DNA of 64,000 nucleotides from Streptomyces sp. FIT100. Its GTDB lineage: Bacteria; Actinomycetota; Actinomycetes; Streptomycetales; Streptomycetaceae. The stretch lies in the NCBI RefSeq assembly GCF_024584805.1, contig NZ_CP075715.1:1228001-1292000 (forward strand), in the 5' to 3' direction. The notes under the pieces are model-generated. The model was not told the DNA's origin. It did no database searches and saw nothing but the letters and a program-made list of their open reading frames with translations. Below, piece by piece: positions 53,036 through 61,800 of this stretch (the first letter of the stretch is position 1; each line of letters starts with the position of its first letter). The position numbers and the translations under genes are program-made.

Positions 53036-54646
53036 ATGACCACCCTGCAGAGCGTTCCCGCGCTGGGGACGCACCCGGTCTCCGGTTCCCTTCCGAGCCG
53101 CGCCGAGACCCGGGAGCAGCTTGCCAAGGCAACGTACGACCTCCTGGTGATCGGCGGCGGCATTCTGGGGATCTCCACCGCCTGGCACGCCGCACAGGCC
53201 GGGCTGCGGGTGGCCCTGGTGGACGCCGGCGACTTCGCCGGTGCCACCTCCTCGGCCTCCTCCAAGCTGCTCCACGGCGGTCTGCGCTATCTGCAGACCG
53301 GCGCGGTCAGGCTGGTCGCGGAGAACCACTTCGAGCGGCGGGCGCTCTCCCGCGAGGTGGCCCCCCACCTCTCCAACCCGCTCACCTTCTACCTGCCGGT
53401 CTACAAGGGCGGCCCGCACGGCGCCGCCAAGCTCGGCGCGGGCGTCTTCGCCTACTCGGCGCTCTCGGCGTTCGGTGACGGCGTCGGCCATGTCATCTCC
53501 CCCGCCAAGGCCCAGCGCGACGTGCCCGAGCTGCGCACGGAGAACCTGAAGGCCGTCGCGGTCTACGGCGACGACCAGATGAACGACGCCCGGATGGCGC
53601 TGATGGCAGTGCGCGCGGCCGTCGAGTCGGGGGCCGTCGTCCTCAACCACGCCGAGGTGACCGGGCTGCGCTTCACCAAGGGCCGGGTGACGGGCGCGGA
53701 GCTCAAGGACCGTACCGACGGCAGTGAGTTCGGCGTCAGCGCGCGCCTCGTGCTCAACGCGACCGGTCCGTGGGTGGACCACCTGCGGAAGATGGAGGAC
53801 CCGGCGGCGGCGCCCTCCATCCGGCTGTCCAAGGGCGCCCACCTGGTGCTCAAGCGCACCTCGCCGTGGCGGGCCGCGCTGGCGACGCCGATCGACAAGT
53901 ACCGCATCACGTTCGCCCTGCCCTGGGAGGACATGCTGCTGCTCGGTACGACCGACGAGGAGTACGAGGGCGACCCGGCGGATCTCGCGGTCAACGAGCA
54001 GGACACGGCCCAGATCCTCGACGAGGCGGCCTTCTCCATCCGCGACCAGCAGCTCTCGCGCGACCTGGTCACCTACTCGTTCGCGGGTCTGCGGGTGCTG
54101 CCGGGCGGCCCCGGTGACACCTCCAAGGCCAAGCGCGAGACGGTCGTCACCGAGGGCAGCGGCGGCATGCTGTCGGTGGCCGGCGGCAAGTGGACGACCT
54201 TCCGCCACATCGGCCGTACGGTCATGAACAAGCTGGCCGAGCTGCCGGGACGGCCGCTCGTCGATGACATGGAGCCGATCTCGCAGCTGCCGAGGAAGCT
54301 CCCGCTGCCGGGCATCGCCAACCCGCGCGCCGTCGCCCACCGCCTGCTTGTGGACGGCCCGGAGCCCGGCCCGCGGATGTCCGCGGACACGGCGCGCCAT
54401 CTGGCCACCCACTACGGCTCGTTGTCCTTCGACATCGCCCGGCTGGCCAACGACGACCCGGCGCTGGCGGAGCGGATCCACCCGGACGCCCCGGAGATCT
54501 GGGCTCAGGTCGTCTACGCCCGGGACCACGAGTGGGCCGAGACGGCGGACGACGTGCTGCGGCGGCGCACGACGCTGACGATCCGGGGTCTGGCGACGGA
54601 CGAGATCCGGGCCAGGGTCGAGTCCCTGCTGGCCAGGAAGGTCTGA
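53036..54646 (+). CDS. glpD: Glycerol-3-phosphate dehydrogenase GlpD (FAD-dependent)
   Basis: A 536-residue membrane-associated flavoprotein oxidising glycerol-3-phosphate to dihydroxyacetone phosphate and passing electrons to quinone. FAD motif LLVIGGGILGISTAWHAAQAGLRVALVDAGDFAGATSSASSK, then LLHGGLRYLQ and VSVAGGKWTTFRH-type segment (LSVAGGKWTTFRHIG). C-terminal DAO_C domain follows. ATG 53036 behind GAGGAG. Last gene of the operon, with a terminator 18 bp after its stop. Confidence 0.96.
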   Translation: MTTLQSVPALGTHPVSGSLPSRAETREQLAKATYDLLVIGGGILGISTAWHAAQAGLRVALVDAGDFAGATSSASSKLLHGGLRYLQTGAVRLVAENHFERRALSREVAPHLSNPLTFYLPVYKGGPHGAAKLGAGVFAYSALSAFGDGVGHVISPAKAQRDVPELRTENLKAVAVYGDDQMNDARMALMAVRAAVESGAVVLNHAEVTGLRFTKGRVTGAELKDRTDGSEFGVSARLVLNATGPWVDHLRKMEDPAAAPSIRLSKGAHLVLKRTSPWRAALATPIDKYRITFALPWEDMLLLGTTDEEYEGDPADLAVNEQDTAQILDEAAFSIRDQQLSRDLVTYSFAGLRVLPGGPGDTSKAKRETVVTEGSGGMLSVAGGKWTTFRHIGRTVMNKLAELPGRPLVDDMEPISQLPRKLPLPGIANPRAVAHRLLVDGPEPGPRMSADTARHLATHYGSLSFDIARLANDDPALAERIHPDAPEIWAQVVYARDHEWAETADDVLRRRTTLTIRGLATDEIRARVESLLARKV

Positions 54647-54663
54647 CGGCCCACTGGACGGTG

Positions 54664-54695
54664 ACGGGGGCGGCTCCTTGCGGGGCCGCCCCCGT
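54664..54695 (+). terminator. Terminator of glpF-glpK-glpD
   Basis: ACGGGGGCGGC and GCCGCCCCCGT form a perfect 11-bp stem with a 10-base loop, followed by TGT. Confidence 0.85.
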
Positions 54696-54706
54696 TGTAC
54701 GCTCAG

Positions 54707-54717
54707 ACATCGGATGA
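54707..54717 (+). promoter_or_regulatory. Shared 11-mer upstream of the FadR-type regulator
   Basis: ACATCGGATGA lies 21 bp before the regulator start. The identical 11-mer occurs on the minus strand at 61583-61593, in front of the L-fuconate dehydratase operon. This is the expected pattern for one regulator acting on both promoters. Confidence 0.6.
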
Positions 54718-54738
54718 ATCGACGCGAGGGGGAACGGT

Positions 54739-55410
54739 ATGGCTGTCACCGACGAGGCGATCGAGAAGATCAAGGGGATGATCGTCTCCGGTGCGCTGCG
54801 GCCTGGCGACCGGCTCCCCAAGGAGAGCGAACTCGCCTCCGAGCTGGGCCTGTCCCGCAACTCCCTGCGGGAGGCGGTGCGCGCGCTGTCGCTGATCCGG
54901 ATCCTCGACGTGCGCCAGGGCGACGGCACGTACGTCACCAGCCTCGACCCGCAGCTGCTGCTGGAGGCGCTGAGCTTCGTCGTGGACTTCCACCGGGACG
55001 ACACGGTCCTGGAGTTCCTGGCCGTGCGCCGGATCCTGGAGCCGGCGGCGACCGCGATGGCGACGTCCAGGATCAGCGAGGCCGAGCTGGACGCGCTCGG
55101 CGCACAGCTGGACGCGCTGGGCACCGAGCCGTCGGTGGAGGAACTCGTCGCCGCTGACCTGGAGTTCCACCGGGGCATCGTGCAGTCCTCCGGCAACTCC
55201 GTGCTCTGCTCGCTCCTCGACGGCCTCTCCGGGCCGACGACGCGTGCGCGGGTCTGGCGGGGCCTGACCCAGGAGGACGCGGTCAGCCGCACGCTCCACG
55301 AACACCGGGCGATCCTCGCGGCGCTCCGGGACCGCGACGCGGAGGCGGCGCGGTCATGGGCGACGGTGCACATCGCGAGCGTGGAGCAGTGGCTCCGGTC
55401 GACGCTGTAG
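54739..55410 (+). CDS. FadR-family GntR regulator of the sugar-acid module
   Basis: A 223-residue regulator. Winged helix at about 5-70 (AIEKIKGMIVSGALRPGDRLPKESELASELGLSRNSLREAVRALSLIRILDVRQGDGTYV) and an FCD domain at about 80-220 with the metal-binding pattern D/H (AADLEFHRGIVQ ... LHEHRAILAAL). Family members commonly answer to sugar acids. It converges on the rbsC-like gene and is the only regulator next to the transporter/dehydratase operon; both promoters share an 11-mer. ATG 54739 follows GAGGGGGAA. Confidence 0.92.
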   Translation: MAVTDEAIEKIKGMIVSGALRPGDRLPKESELASELGLSRNSLREAVRALSLIRILDVRQGDGTYVTSLDPQLLLEALSFVVDFHRDDTVLEFLAVRRILEPAATAMATSRISEAELDALGAQLDALGTEPSVEELVAADLEFHRGIVQSSGNSVLCSLLDGLSGPTTRARVWRGLTQEDAVSRTLHEHRAILAALRDRDAEAARSWATVHIASVEQWLRSTL

Positions 55411-55450
55411 GCAGGACCGGGCAGACCACTCGGCCCCGGTCCACCGGCCC

Positions 55451-55594
55451 GTCCGGTACGGCCCGTGTCCGGTACGGCCCGTGTCCGGTACGGCCCGTGT
55501 CCGGTACGGCCCGTGTCCGGTACGGCCCGTGTCCGGTACGGCCCGTGTCCGGTACGGCCCGTGTCCGGTACGGCCCGTGTCCGGCGCGGCCCGT
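55451..55594. repeat. 16-bp tandem repeat, nine copies
   Basis: Eight exact copies of GTCCGGTACGGCCCGT and a ninth variant (GTCCGGCGCGGCCCGT) run head to tail. A GTGCGGC/GCCGCAC hairpin and an inverted partial unit (ACGGGCCGTACC) follow at 55595-55626. 16 bp is not a codon multiple. It fills the convergent gap between the regulator and the permease gene. Confidence 0.95.
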
Positions 55595-55681
55595 GTGCGG
55601 CGCCGGTGCCGCACACGGGCCGTACCCGGCTGGGATACGTCCTCCCCGTACGAAGGCCGAGCCGGAGCAGGGTCCGCCGGA

Positions 55682-55743
55682 CGCCCGTCGGTCCTGCGCC
55701 GGAGCGCCCCTCGGTCCTGTGCCGCGAGCGCCCGTCAGTCCTG
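55682..55743. repeat. Triplicated 3' end of the permease gene
   Basis: CGCCCGTCGGTCCTG-type 15-mers occur at 55682, 55705 and 55729, spaced 23 and 24 bp. The last copy spans the permease stop codon at 55735-55737, so the other two are copies of the gene's end left downstream. Confidence 0.7.
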
Positions 55744-56769
55744 CTTCTCGCCGCTCGCGAACCGCGAGATCACCAGCGCCACGATGATGATCGCTCCGTT
55801 CAGGAACTGGTTCCACAGTGCCGGGACCCCGCCCAGCGTCATCACGTTCACGACGAGCTGGAGCGTCAGCACGCCCGTCAGCGCCCCGAACAGCGTTCCC
55901 CGGCCGCCCTTCAGACTGATGCCGCCGATGACCGCCGCCGCGAAGACCTGGAAGATCCAGCCGTTGCCCTGGGTCGCGGCCACCGAGCCGTAATGGCCGG
56001 TGTAGAGGATTCCCGCGAACGCGGCCAGCAGCCCGCCGACGGCGAGGACCACCCAGGTGATGCGGTCCACGCGGATGCCCGCGGCCCGCGCCGCCTCCGG
56101 GTTGCCGCCGATGGCGTACAGGGCGCGCCCGTGGCGCAGATACGCGAGCGCCGCGCCGCCGATCGCGAAGAGGGCGAGGCAGATCCACACCGCGGCCGGC
56201 ACACCGAGCCAGTCGGTCTTGCCGAGGTAGCGGAAGGACTCCGGGACATCGGTGATCGACTTGCCCTCGGTGATGCCGATGTGGAGACCGCGCAGCATGG
56301 TGAGCATGCCGAGGGTCGCGATGAATCCGTTCACCCGCAGCTTGAGCATCAGGAAGCCGTTCACGGCACCGATGGCGAGGCCGACGAGCAGGCAGACGGG
56401 GATCGCCGCCCAGGCCGGCAGCAGTTCGAGGCCCGCGAACCGCCCGCCCTCCGCCGGCAGGATCAGCCACATGGCGATGACCGGGGCGATGCCGATCGTC
56501 GACTCCAGTGACAGGTCCATCCGGCCGCAGATGAGGATGAGCGCCTGGCCCAGCACCAGCAGGCTGAGTTCGGAGGACTGCTGGACGACGCTGATGAGGT
56601 TGGTGGAGGTGAGGAAGACCGGCGACACGATGAAGCCGATCACCATCAGGACGAGGATCACGGGCACGAGCGAGAAGTCGCTCCACCGGATCAGCTGGAG
56701 CCGGTTCAGCGGGCTCTCGTCCGCGATCCGGCCGGCCGCCCGGGGCCGTACGGTCTCTGTCTCGGTCAT
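55735..56769 (-). CDS. Sugar ABC transporter permease (RbsC-like)
   Basis: A 344-residue BPD_transp_2 permease with about ten transmembrane helices. The conserved GLNPEAARAAGIRV-type EAA-like segment (IGGNPEAARAAGIRVDRI) and GRMDLSLESTIGIAPV are typical of ribose/xylose/rhamnose-class carriers. ATG 56769 overlaps the ATPase stop (ATGA). It is the last gene of the transporter set, downstream of ATPase and binding protein. Substrate probably a deoxy-sugar or sugar acid from the neighbouring dehydratase. Confidence 0.92.
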   Translation of the reverse strand: MTETETVRPRAAGRIADESPLNRLQLIRWSDFSLVPVILVLMVIGFIVSPVFLTSTNLISVVQQSSELSLLVLGQALILICGRMDLSLESTIGIAPVIAMWLILPAEGGRFAGLELLPAWAAIPVCLLVGLAIGAVNGFLMLKLRVNGFIATLGMLTMLRGLHIGITEGKSITDVPESFRYLGKTDWLGVPAAVWICLALFAIGGAALAYLRHGRALYAIGGNPEAARAAGIRVDRITWVVLAVGGLLAAFAGILYTGHYGSVAATQGNGWIFQVFAAAVIGGISLKGGRGTLFGALTGVLTLQLVVNVMTLGGVPALWNQFLNGAIIIVALVISRFASGEKQD

Positions 56770-58289
56770 GCCCGCTCCCCCACTCCTTCCATGGCGGCGA
56801 CCAGTTCTCGGTCGGTCCACCCCGTTCCGTACGTGGCGACCACCCGCCCGTGGAAGAGGGCGAGCACCCGGTCGCACACCCTCAGATCGTCCAGCTCGTC
56901 CGAGATGATCACGGCTGCGCTGCCTTCGTCGGCCACCCGGCGCACCACGCCGAGCAGCGAGTCCTTGGACTTGACGTCCACTCCGGCGGTGGGCCGCACC
57001 GCGACCAGCACGCTGGGCCGGCGGGCCAGGGCTCGGGCGATCACGACCTTCTGCTGGTTTCCTCCGGAGAGCCCGGAGACCTTCTGCTGCGGGCCCTGGG
57101 TCTTGATGTCGAGCGACGTGATCATCGACTGGGCGAACTCCCTTGTCCGGGAGGGCAGTACGGTCCCCCACGGGCCGAGCTGGTCGGCGACGGTGAGGGT
57201 GGCGTTCTCGGCGACGCTGCGGTCGTGGACGAGACCCTGGATGTGCCGGTCCTCCGGGACGTAGCCGATGCCTGCGTCGAGCGCGTGCGGGACGCTGCCC
57301 GGCCGGACGGTCCTGTCGCGTACGGTGATCCGTCCCGCGGTCGGTTTGCGCAGCCCCGCCAGGGTCTCGCCGAGTGCGGTGTTGCCGCTTGCCGCGGCGC
57401 CCGCGAGCCCGAGCACCTCGCCCGGACGCACCTCCAGGTCGAGCGGGTCGAACTGGCCGTCGAGCGCGAGTCCTTCGGTGCGCAGGACCGGCGGGGCGTC
57501 CCGTACGGTGCTCGCCGCGGCGTGCCAGGCGGTGACGGTGCTGGTGGCCTCGCCGGTCATCGCGGTGACGAGGTCGTCCTTGGCGAGCCCGGCCACCGGG
57601 GCGGTGAGGACGTGCCGGGCGTCACGGTAGACGGTGACGGCGGTGCACAGTTCGTACACCTCCTGGAGGTGGTGGGAGATGAAGAGGAACGCCACCCCCT
57701 GGCCCTGGAGTTCGCGGAGCTTGTCGAAGAGCCGGTCGATGCCGCGGGCGTCGAGCTGCGCGGTGGGCTCGTCGAGGATGATCAGCCGGGCGCCGAAGGA
57801 CAGGGCCCGGGCGATCTCCACGAACTGGCGCTGCTCGACGGCGAGATCCTTCGCCCTGGCGGTGGGGTCGGCGCTCACGCCGTACTCGGCGAGGAGTTCC
57901 TCGGCCCGCCGCCGCAGCCTGCGCCAGCTGATGAACCCGCCGCCCTGGCCGCCGGCCTCGAAGCGGTTGAGGAAGAGGTTCTCGGCGACGGTCAGTTCGG
58001 GGACGACCATGGACTTCTGGTAGACGCAGGCGACCTTGGACTGCCAGGCGGCCGTCTCGCCGAAAGCCGGGGCGGGCTCGCCGCCGAAGGCCACCGTGCC
58101 CGCGTCCGGCTTGTGCAGTCCGGTCAGTACGCTGACGAGGGTGGACTTGCCCGCGCCGTTGCGCCCGACGAGCGCGTGGGACTCACCGGGCGCGACCGTG
58201 AGGCGTACGCCGTCGAGCGCGAGCGTCGGTCCGAAGCGCTTGACGATGCCTTCCGCATGCACGGCCGGGTGCACTGACGACGTCGACAT
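56766..58289 (-). CDS. Sugar ABC transporter ATP-binding protein (RbsA/MglA-like, two cassettes)
   Basis: A 507-residue double ATPase. First cassette: Walker A GRNGAGKST and LILDEPTAQLD-type Walker B (LIILDEPTAQLDARG) intact. Second cassette: the P-loop is altered (GAAASGNTA), signature LSGGNQQKVVIARAL is kept, and Walker B reads VAVRPTAGVD with Arg in place of the catalytic Glu, the usual degenerate second site of this family. ATG 58289 lies 2 bp after the binding-protein stop. It drives import with the RbsC-like permease. Confidence 0.93.
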   Translation of the reverse strand: MSTSSVHPAVHAEGIVKRFGPTLALDGVRLTVAPGESHALVGRNGAGKSTLVSVLTGLHKPDAGTVAFGGEPAPAFGETAAWQSKVACVYQKSMVVPELTVAENLFLNRFEAGGQGGGFISWRRLRRRAEELLAEYGVSADPTARAKDLAVEQRQFVEIARALSFGARLIILDEPTAQLDARGIDRLFDKLRELQGQGVAFLFISHHLQEVYELCTAVTVYRDARHVLTAPVAGLAKDDLVTAMTGEATSTVTAWHAAASTVRDAPPVLRTEGLALDGQFDPLDLEVRPGEVLGLAGAAASGNTALGETLAGLRKPTAGRITVRDRTVRPGSVPHALDAGIGYVPEDRHIQGLVHDRSVAENATLTVADQLGPWGTVLPSRTREFAQSMITSLDIKTQGPQQKVSGLSGGNQQKVVIARALARRPSVLVAVRPTAGVDVKSKDSLLGVVRRVADEGSAAVIISDELDDLRVCDRVLALFHGRVVATYGTGWTDRELVAAMEGVGERA

Positions 58290-58291
58290 GA

Positions 58292-59326
58292 CTACTTCTC
58301 CAGCTGGTTGGCCCACAGCTTGGGGTCGTCCACGTTGTCCTTGGTCACCAGCGGCGCCGGGAGCTGGTCCTCGAAACCGTTCGGGATCTTGATGATGGTG
58401 GAGTCGTGGTCGGTCGGGCCCTCCTTGAAGGTCTTGCCCTCCAGGGCGGCCTTGGCGTAGAAGAGCGCGTACTTGGCGTAGAGGTCGGCGGGCTGGGAGA
58501 CGGTCGCGTCGATCTTCCCGGCGCGGATGGCGTCCAGCTCCTCCGGGATGCCGTCGTTGGAGATGATCGTGATGTGGCCGGGCGTGCCGGGGGCCTTGAG
58601 CAGGTTCTTCTGCTCCAGCAGGGCGAGCGTGGGCTGGAGGAAGGCGCCGCCGGCCTGCATGTAGATGCCGTTGATGTCGGGGTGGGCGGCGAGCGTGGAC
58701 TGGAGCTTGGCGGAGGCGACGTCGCCCTTCCAGTCGGTGGCCAGCTCGAAGACCTGGATGCCGGGGAAGTTCTTGTCCATGCAGGACTTGAACGCCTCGG
58801 AGCGGTCGCGGCCGTTGATCGAGGCGAGGTCGCCCTGGAACTCGACGACCTTGCCCTTGCCGCCCAGTTGCTCGCCGAGGTACTGGCACGCCTTCTCGCC
58901 GTAGGCCCGGTTGTCGGCCCGTACGACCATATAGACGCTGCCCTCGTCCGGGCGGGTGTCGACGGTGACGACGGGGATCTTCTTCTCCTCCAGCTGCTGG
59001 AGGCTCTCGGCTATCGCGCCGGTGTCCTGGGGGGCCATGACGACGGCCTTGGCGCCCTGGTCGGTGAAGACCTGGACGTTGGAGACGAGCTTGCCGATGT
59101 CGTTCTGGGAGTTGGTCAGCGGGAGGGCGTCCACCTCGCCGTCCTTGACGCCCTTCTCGATGTACTGCTGGTACGAGTTCCAGAAGTCGGTGTCGCTGCG
59201 GGGCAGGTCGATGCCCACCTTGCCCGCGGCTCCCGAGCCGCCGCCCTGGTCGCGGTTGCAGCCCGCGAGGGCCGTGACGGCGAGCAGTACGGCGCAGGCC
59301 GCGGCGGTTGTCGTACGCACTCTCAT
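58292..59326 (-). CDS. Sugar ABC transporter substrate-binding lipoprotein (RbsB-like)
   Basis: A 344-residue lipoprotein with lipobox LAGC (Cys23) and a Peripla_BP_4 fold: VGIDLPRSDTDFWNSYQQYIEKGVKDG, VVMAPQDTGAIAESLQQ, VVTVDTRPDEG and NGIYMQAGGAFLQPTLALL. ATG 59326 sits behind AAGGACAGG. The 110-bp gap to the upstream SDR gene is a low-complexity run of GGTGCG-like hexamers (59350-59425). It delivers its sugar to the RbsA/RbsC-like carrier. Confidence 0.92.
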   Translation of the reverse strand: MRVRTTTAAACAVLLAVTALAGCNRDQGGGSGAAGKVGIDLPRSDTDFWNSYQQYIEKGVKDGEVDALPLTNSQNDIGKLVSNVQVFTDQGAKAVVMAPQDTGAIAESLQQLEEKKIPVVTVDTRPDEGSVYMVVRADNRAYGEKACQYLGEQLGGKGKVVEFQGDLASINGRDRSEAFKSCMDKNFPGIQVFELATDWKGDVASAKLQSTLAAHPDINGIYMQAGGAFLQPTLALLEQKNLLKAPGTPGHITIISNDGIPEELDAIRAGKIDATVSQPADLYAKYALFYAKAALEGKTFKEGPTDHDSTIIKIPNGFEDQLPAPLVTKDNVDDPKLWANQLEK

Positions 59327-59436
59327 GGTCCTGTCCTTCTCTGGGTTGCGGCTCTGGCTCGGGTGCGGGTGCGGGTGTGGATGCGGCTTGCGGTTGCAGC
59401 TTGCGGGTGCGGGGTCCGGGTCGGGCCGCCCGGGGT

Positions 59437-60222
59437 TCAGGTGGCGGGGCGCAGGCGCAGTCCCTGCATTCCGCCGTCGACCGCGAGCGCCGTGCCGGTG
59501 ACCGCGGCCGCGGCGGGGCTGGCGAGGTAGGCGACGGCGGCGGCGACCTCGTCCGCGGCGACCAGCCGTCCGCTGGGCTGGCGGGATGCGAGCGCGGCCC
59601 GTTCGGCCACGGGGTCGTCGGCCCGGTCGAGGAGCCGGCCGATCCAAGGGGTGTCGGCCGTGCCGGGGTTGACGCAGTTCACCCGGATGCCCTCGCGGAC
59701 GTGGTCGGCGGCCATGGCGAGGGTCAGGGAGAGGACCGCGCCCTTGGAGGCGCTGTAGAGGGCGCGCTGGGGCAGCCCCGCGGTGGCGGCGATGGAGCAG
59801 GTCTGGGTGATGGAGACGCAGCCGGGGCGCTCGGCGGCGGCCGCCCGCAGATGGGGCAGGGCGTGGCGGGCGGTGCGGACCATGCCGAGGACGTTGATGT
59901 CGAGGACCCGCCGCCATTCGTCGTCCGCGTTGTCGGCGACGGTGCCGATGGCGCCGATGCCGGCGTTGGAGACGACGGTGTGCAGGCTGCCGTACTCGCT
60001 CACGATGTCGTCGATGGCGGTACGCACGGCCGTGTCGTCGGTGACGTCGGCCTTCACGGCGAGCGCCGCGGCGGGCGCGCCGGCCGGGTCCCGGTCGAGG
60101 ACGGCGACCCGGGCGCCCCTGTCGATGAGCAGTGCGGCGACCGCGGCACCGATGCCGGAGGCCCCGCCGGTGACGATGGCGACCATTCCGTCGAAGTCGC
60201 GCACCGGTGGCGGCGATGTCAT
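59437..60222 (-). CDS. SDR-family dehydrogenase (likely 2-keto-3-deoxy-L-fuconate dehydrogenase)
   Basis: A 261-residue short-chain dehydrogenase. The NAD motif is TGGASGIG at about 19-26, the catalytic set Ser in SITQTCS and Tyr-x3-Lys in YSASKGA, then NPGTADTPWIGRLL. It is coupled to the dehydratase gene by TGATG overlap. In the non-phosphorylated L-fucose pathway the product of L-fuconate dehydratase is oxidised by such an enzyme; that role is inference from coupling. Confidence 0.9.
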   Translation of the reverse strand: MTSPPPVRDFDGMVAIVTGGASGIGAAVAALLIDRGARVAVLDRDPAGAPAAALAVKADVTDDTAVRTAIDDIVSEYGSLHTVVSNAGIGAIGTVADNADDEWRRVLDINVLGMVRTARHALPHLRAAAAERPGCVSITQTCSIAATAGLPQRALYSASKGAVLSLTLAMAADHVREGIRVNCVNPGTADTPWIGRLLDRADDPVAERAALASRQPSGRLVAADEVAAAVAYLASPAAAAVTGTALAVDGGMQGLRLRPAT

Positions 60223-61541
60223 CACTGGACGGCCTCCTGGGCGGATCGGCGGGCCTGCCAGACGGGCCCGTCGGGGTAGCGGTGGGCGGCGAGCGACTCG
60301 GGGTGCATCCGGGCGGAGAAGCCGGGGGCGCGCGGGGCGGTGTAGTGCCCGTTCTCGACGACGACCGGGTCGGTGAAGTGCTCGTGGAGGTGGTCGACGT
60401 ACTCGATGACGCGGTCCTCCTTGCTGCCGGAGACGGCGACGTAGTCGAACATCGCGAGATGCTGGACGAGTTCGCACAGTCCTACCCCGCCCGCGTGCGG
60501 GCAGACCGGGACGCCGTACTTGGCCGCGAGCAGCAGGATCGCGAGGTTCTCGTTGACCCCGGCGACGCGTGCGGCGTCGATCTGGACGAAGTCGACGGCC
60601 TCGGCCTGGAGGAGCTGTTTGAAGACGACGCGGTTGGCGATGTGTTCGCCGGTGGCGACCTTCACCGGCTGTCCCGCACGCACGGCGGCGTGCCCGAGGA
60701 CGTCATCGGGGCTGGTGGGCTCCTCGATCCAGTACGGGTCGTACGGTGCGAGGGCCGCCATCCAGCGCACGGCCTCCGCGACGTCCCACCGCTGGTTGGC
60801 GTCGACGGCGATGCGCACGGCGGGTCCGACGGCCTCCCGCGCGAGCCTCATCCGCCGTACGTCGTCGTCGAGGTCGGCGCCGACCTTCAGCTTGATCTGG
60901 CCGAAGCCGTCGGCCACGGCCTCCTTGGCGAGGCGGACCAGTTTCGCGTCGTCGTAGCCGAGCCAGCCGGGCGTCGTGGTGTACGCGGGGTAGCCCCCGT
61001 CGCGCAGCCGTTCGGCGCGCTCTGCCCGGCCGGGCTCGGCGGCGCGCAGGATCGCGAGGGCCTCGTCCGGGGTCAGGGCGTCGGTGAGGTAGCGGAAGTC
61101 GACGAGGGAGACGAGCTCCTCGGGGGTCATCGAGGCGAGGAACTCCCACACCGGCAGCCCGGCGCCCGTCGCGGCGAGGTCCCAGGCCGCGTTGACGACC
61201 GCCCCGGCGGCCATGTGCATCACGCCCTTCTCGGGGCCGAGCCAGCGCAGTTGGGAGTCGTGGGTGAGGTCGCGGTGGAGGGCGGCGAGGCCGGCCGCGG
61301 TGCGGGGGGCCGGGCGCCCGACGAGGTAGGGGCGCAGCGCCTCGACGGCGGCGGCCACGACATCGTTGCCACGCCCGATGGTGAAGCAGAGGCCGTGGCC
61401 CTCGTCGCCCGCGTCCGTGCGCAGGACGACATAGGCGGCGGAGTAGTCGGGGTCGGGGTTCATGGCGTCGGAGCCGTCGAGCTCTTCCGAGGTGGGAAAC
61501 CTGACGTCGTGGACCTCGACCTCGGTGACGGTCTGACTCAT
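60222..61541 (-). CDS. L-fuconate dehydratase-like enolase (ENOSF1/FucD group)
   Basis: A 439-residue mandelate-racemase-type enolase that should dehydrate L-fuconate or a close sugar acid. The capping domain has [22 protein letters not shown] and [10 protein letters not shown], hallmark of the FucD/ENOSF1 group. The barrel has the KxK base pair ([11 protein letters not shown]), metal ligands in [10 protein letters not shown] and [19 protein letters not shown] and [14 protein letters not shown] 61541 follows GGGAGGG. First gene of the catabolic/transport operon. Confidence 0.93.
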   Translation of the reverse strand: MSQTVTEVEVHDVRFPTSEELDGSDAMNPDPDYSAAYVVLRTDAGDEGHGLCFTIGRGNDVVAAAVEALRPYLVGRPAPRTAAGLAALHRDLTHDSQLRWLGPEKGVMHMAAGAVVNAAWDLAATGAGLPVWEFLASMTPEELVSLVDFRYLTDALTPDEALAILRAAEPGRAERAERLRDGGYPAYTTTPGWLGYDDAKLVRLAKEAVADGFGQIKLKVGADLDDDVRRMRLAREAVGPAVRIAVDANQRWDVAEAVRWMAALAPYDPYWIEEPTSPDDVLGHAAVRAGQPVKVATGEHIANRVVFKQLLQAEAVDFVQIDAARVAGVNENLAILLLAAKYGVPVCPHAGGVGLCELVQHLAMFDYVAVSGSKEDRVIEYVDHLHEHFTDPVVVENGHYTAPRAPGFSARMHPESLAAHRYPDGPVWQARRSAQEAVQ

Positions 61542-61574
61542 GCACGCCCTCCCTGGGAACCCTGACCTCGCACC

Positions 61575-61593
61575 TCGGATGGTCATCCGATGT
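61575..61593 (-). promoter_or_regulatory. Operator-like palindrome upstream of the dehydratase operon
   Basis: TCGGAT and ATCCGA are inverted around GGTC (61575-61590), and the minus strand reads ACATCGGATGA at 61593-61583, identical to the site before the FadR-type regulator at 54707. A further CTCGGATGAATA half-site lies near 61649. Confidence 0.6.
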
Positions 61594-61800
61594 ATAGCGT
61601 CGCCCCGAGGGCGGCGTCCAGGGTCGCGACCGAGAAAACCGCTGACAGCTCGGATGAATACGGGGGCATGTTCCGCATTTCCCCCGGCCTATGCCTCTGG
61701 GTCATCGAAGTTCACCCAGGCGTGCACAGGGGCTCGGGCGGGCACCCGTGAAGCCGTAAGGTTGGTCCGTACGCAAGGGAACGTCGGAAGGAGGCACTGG

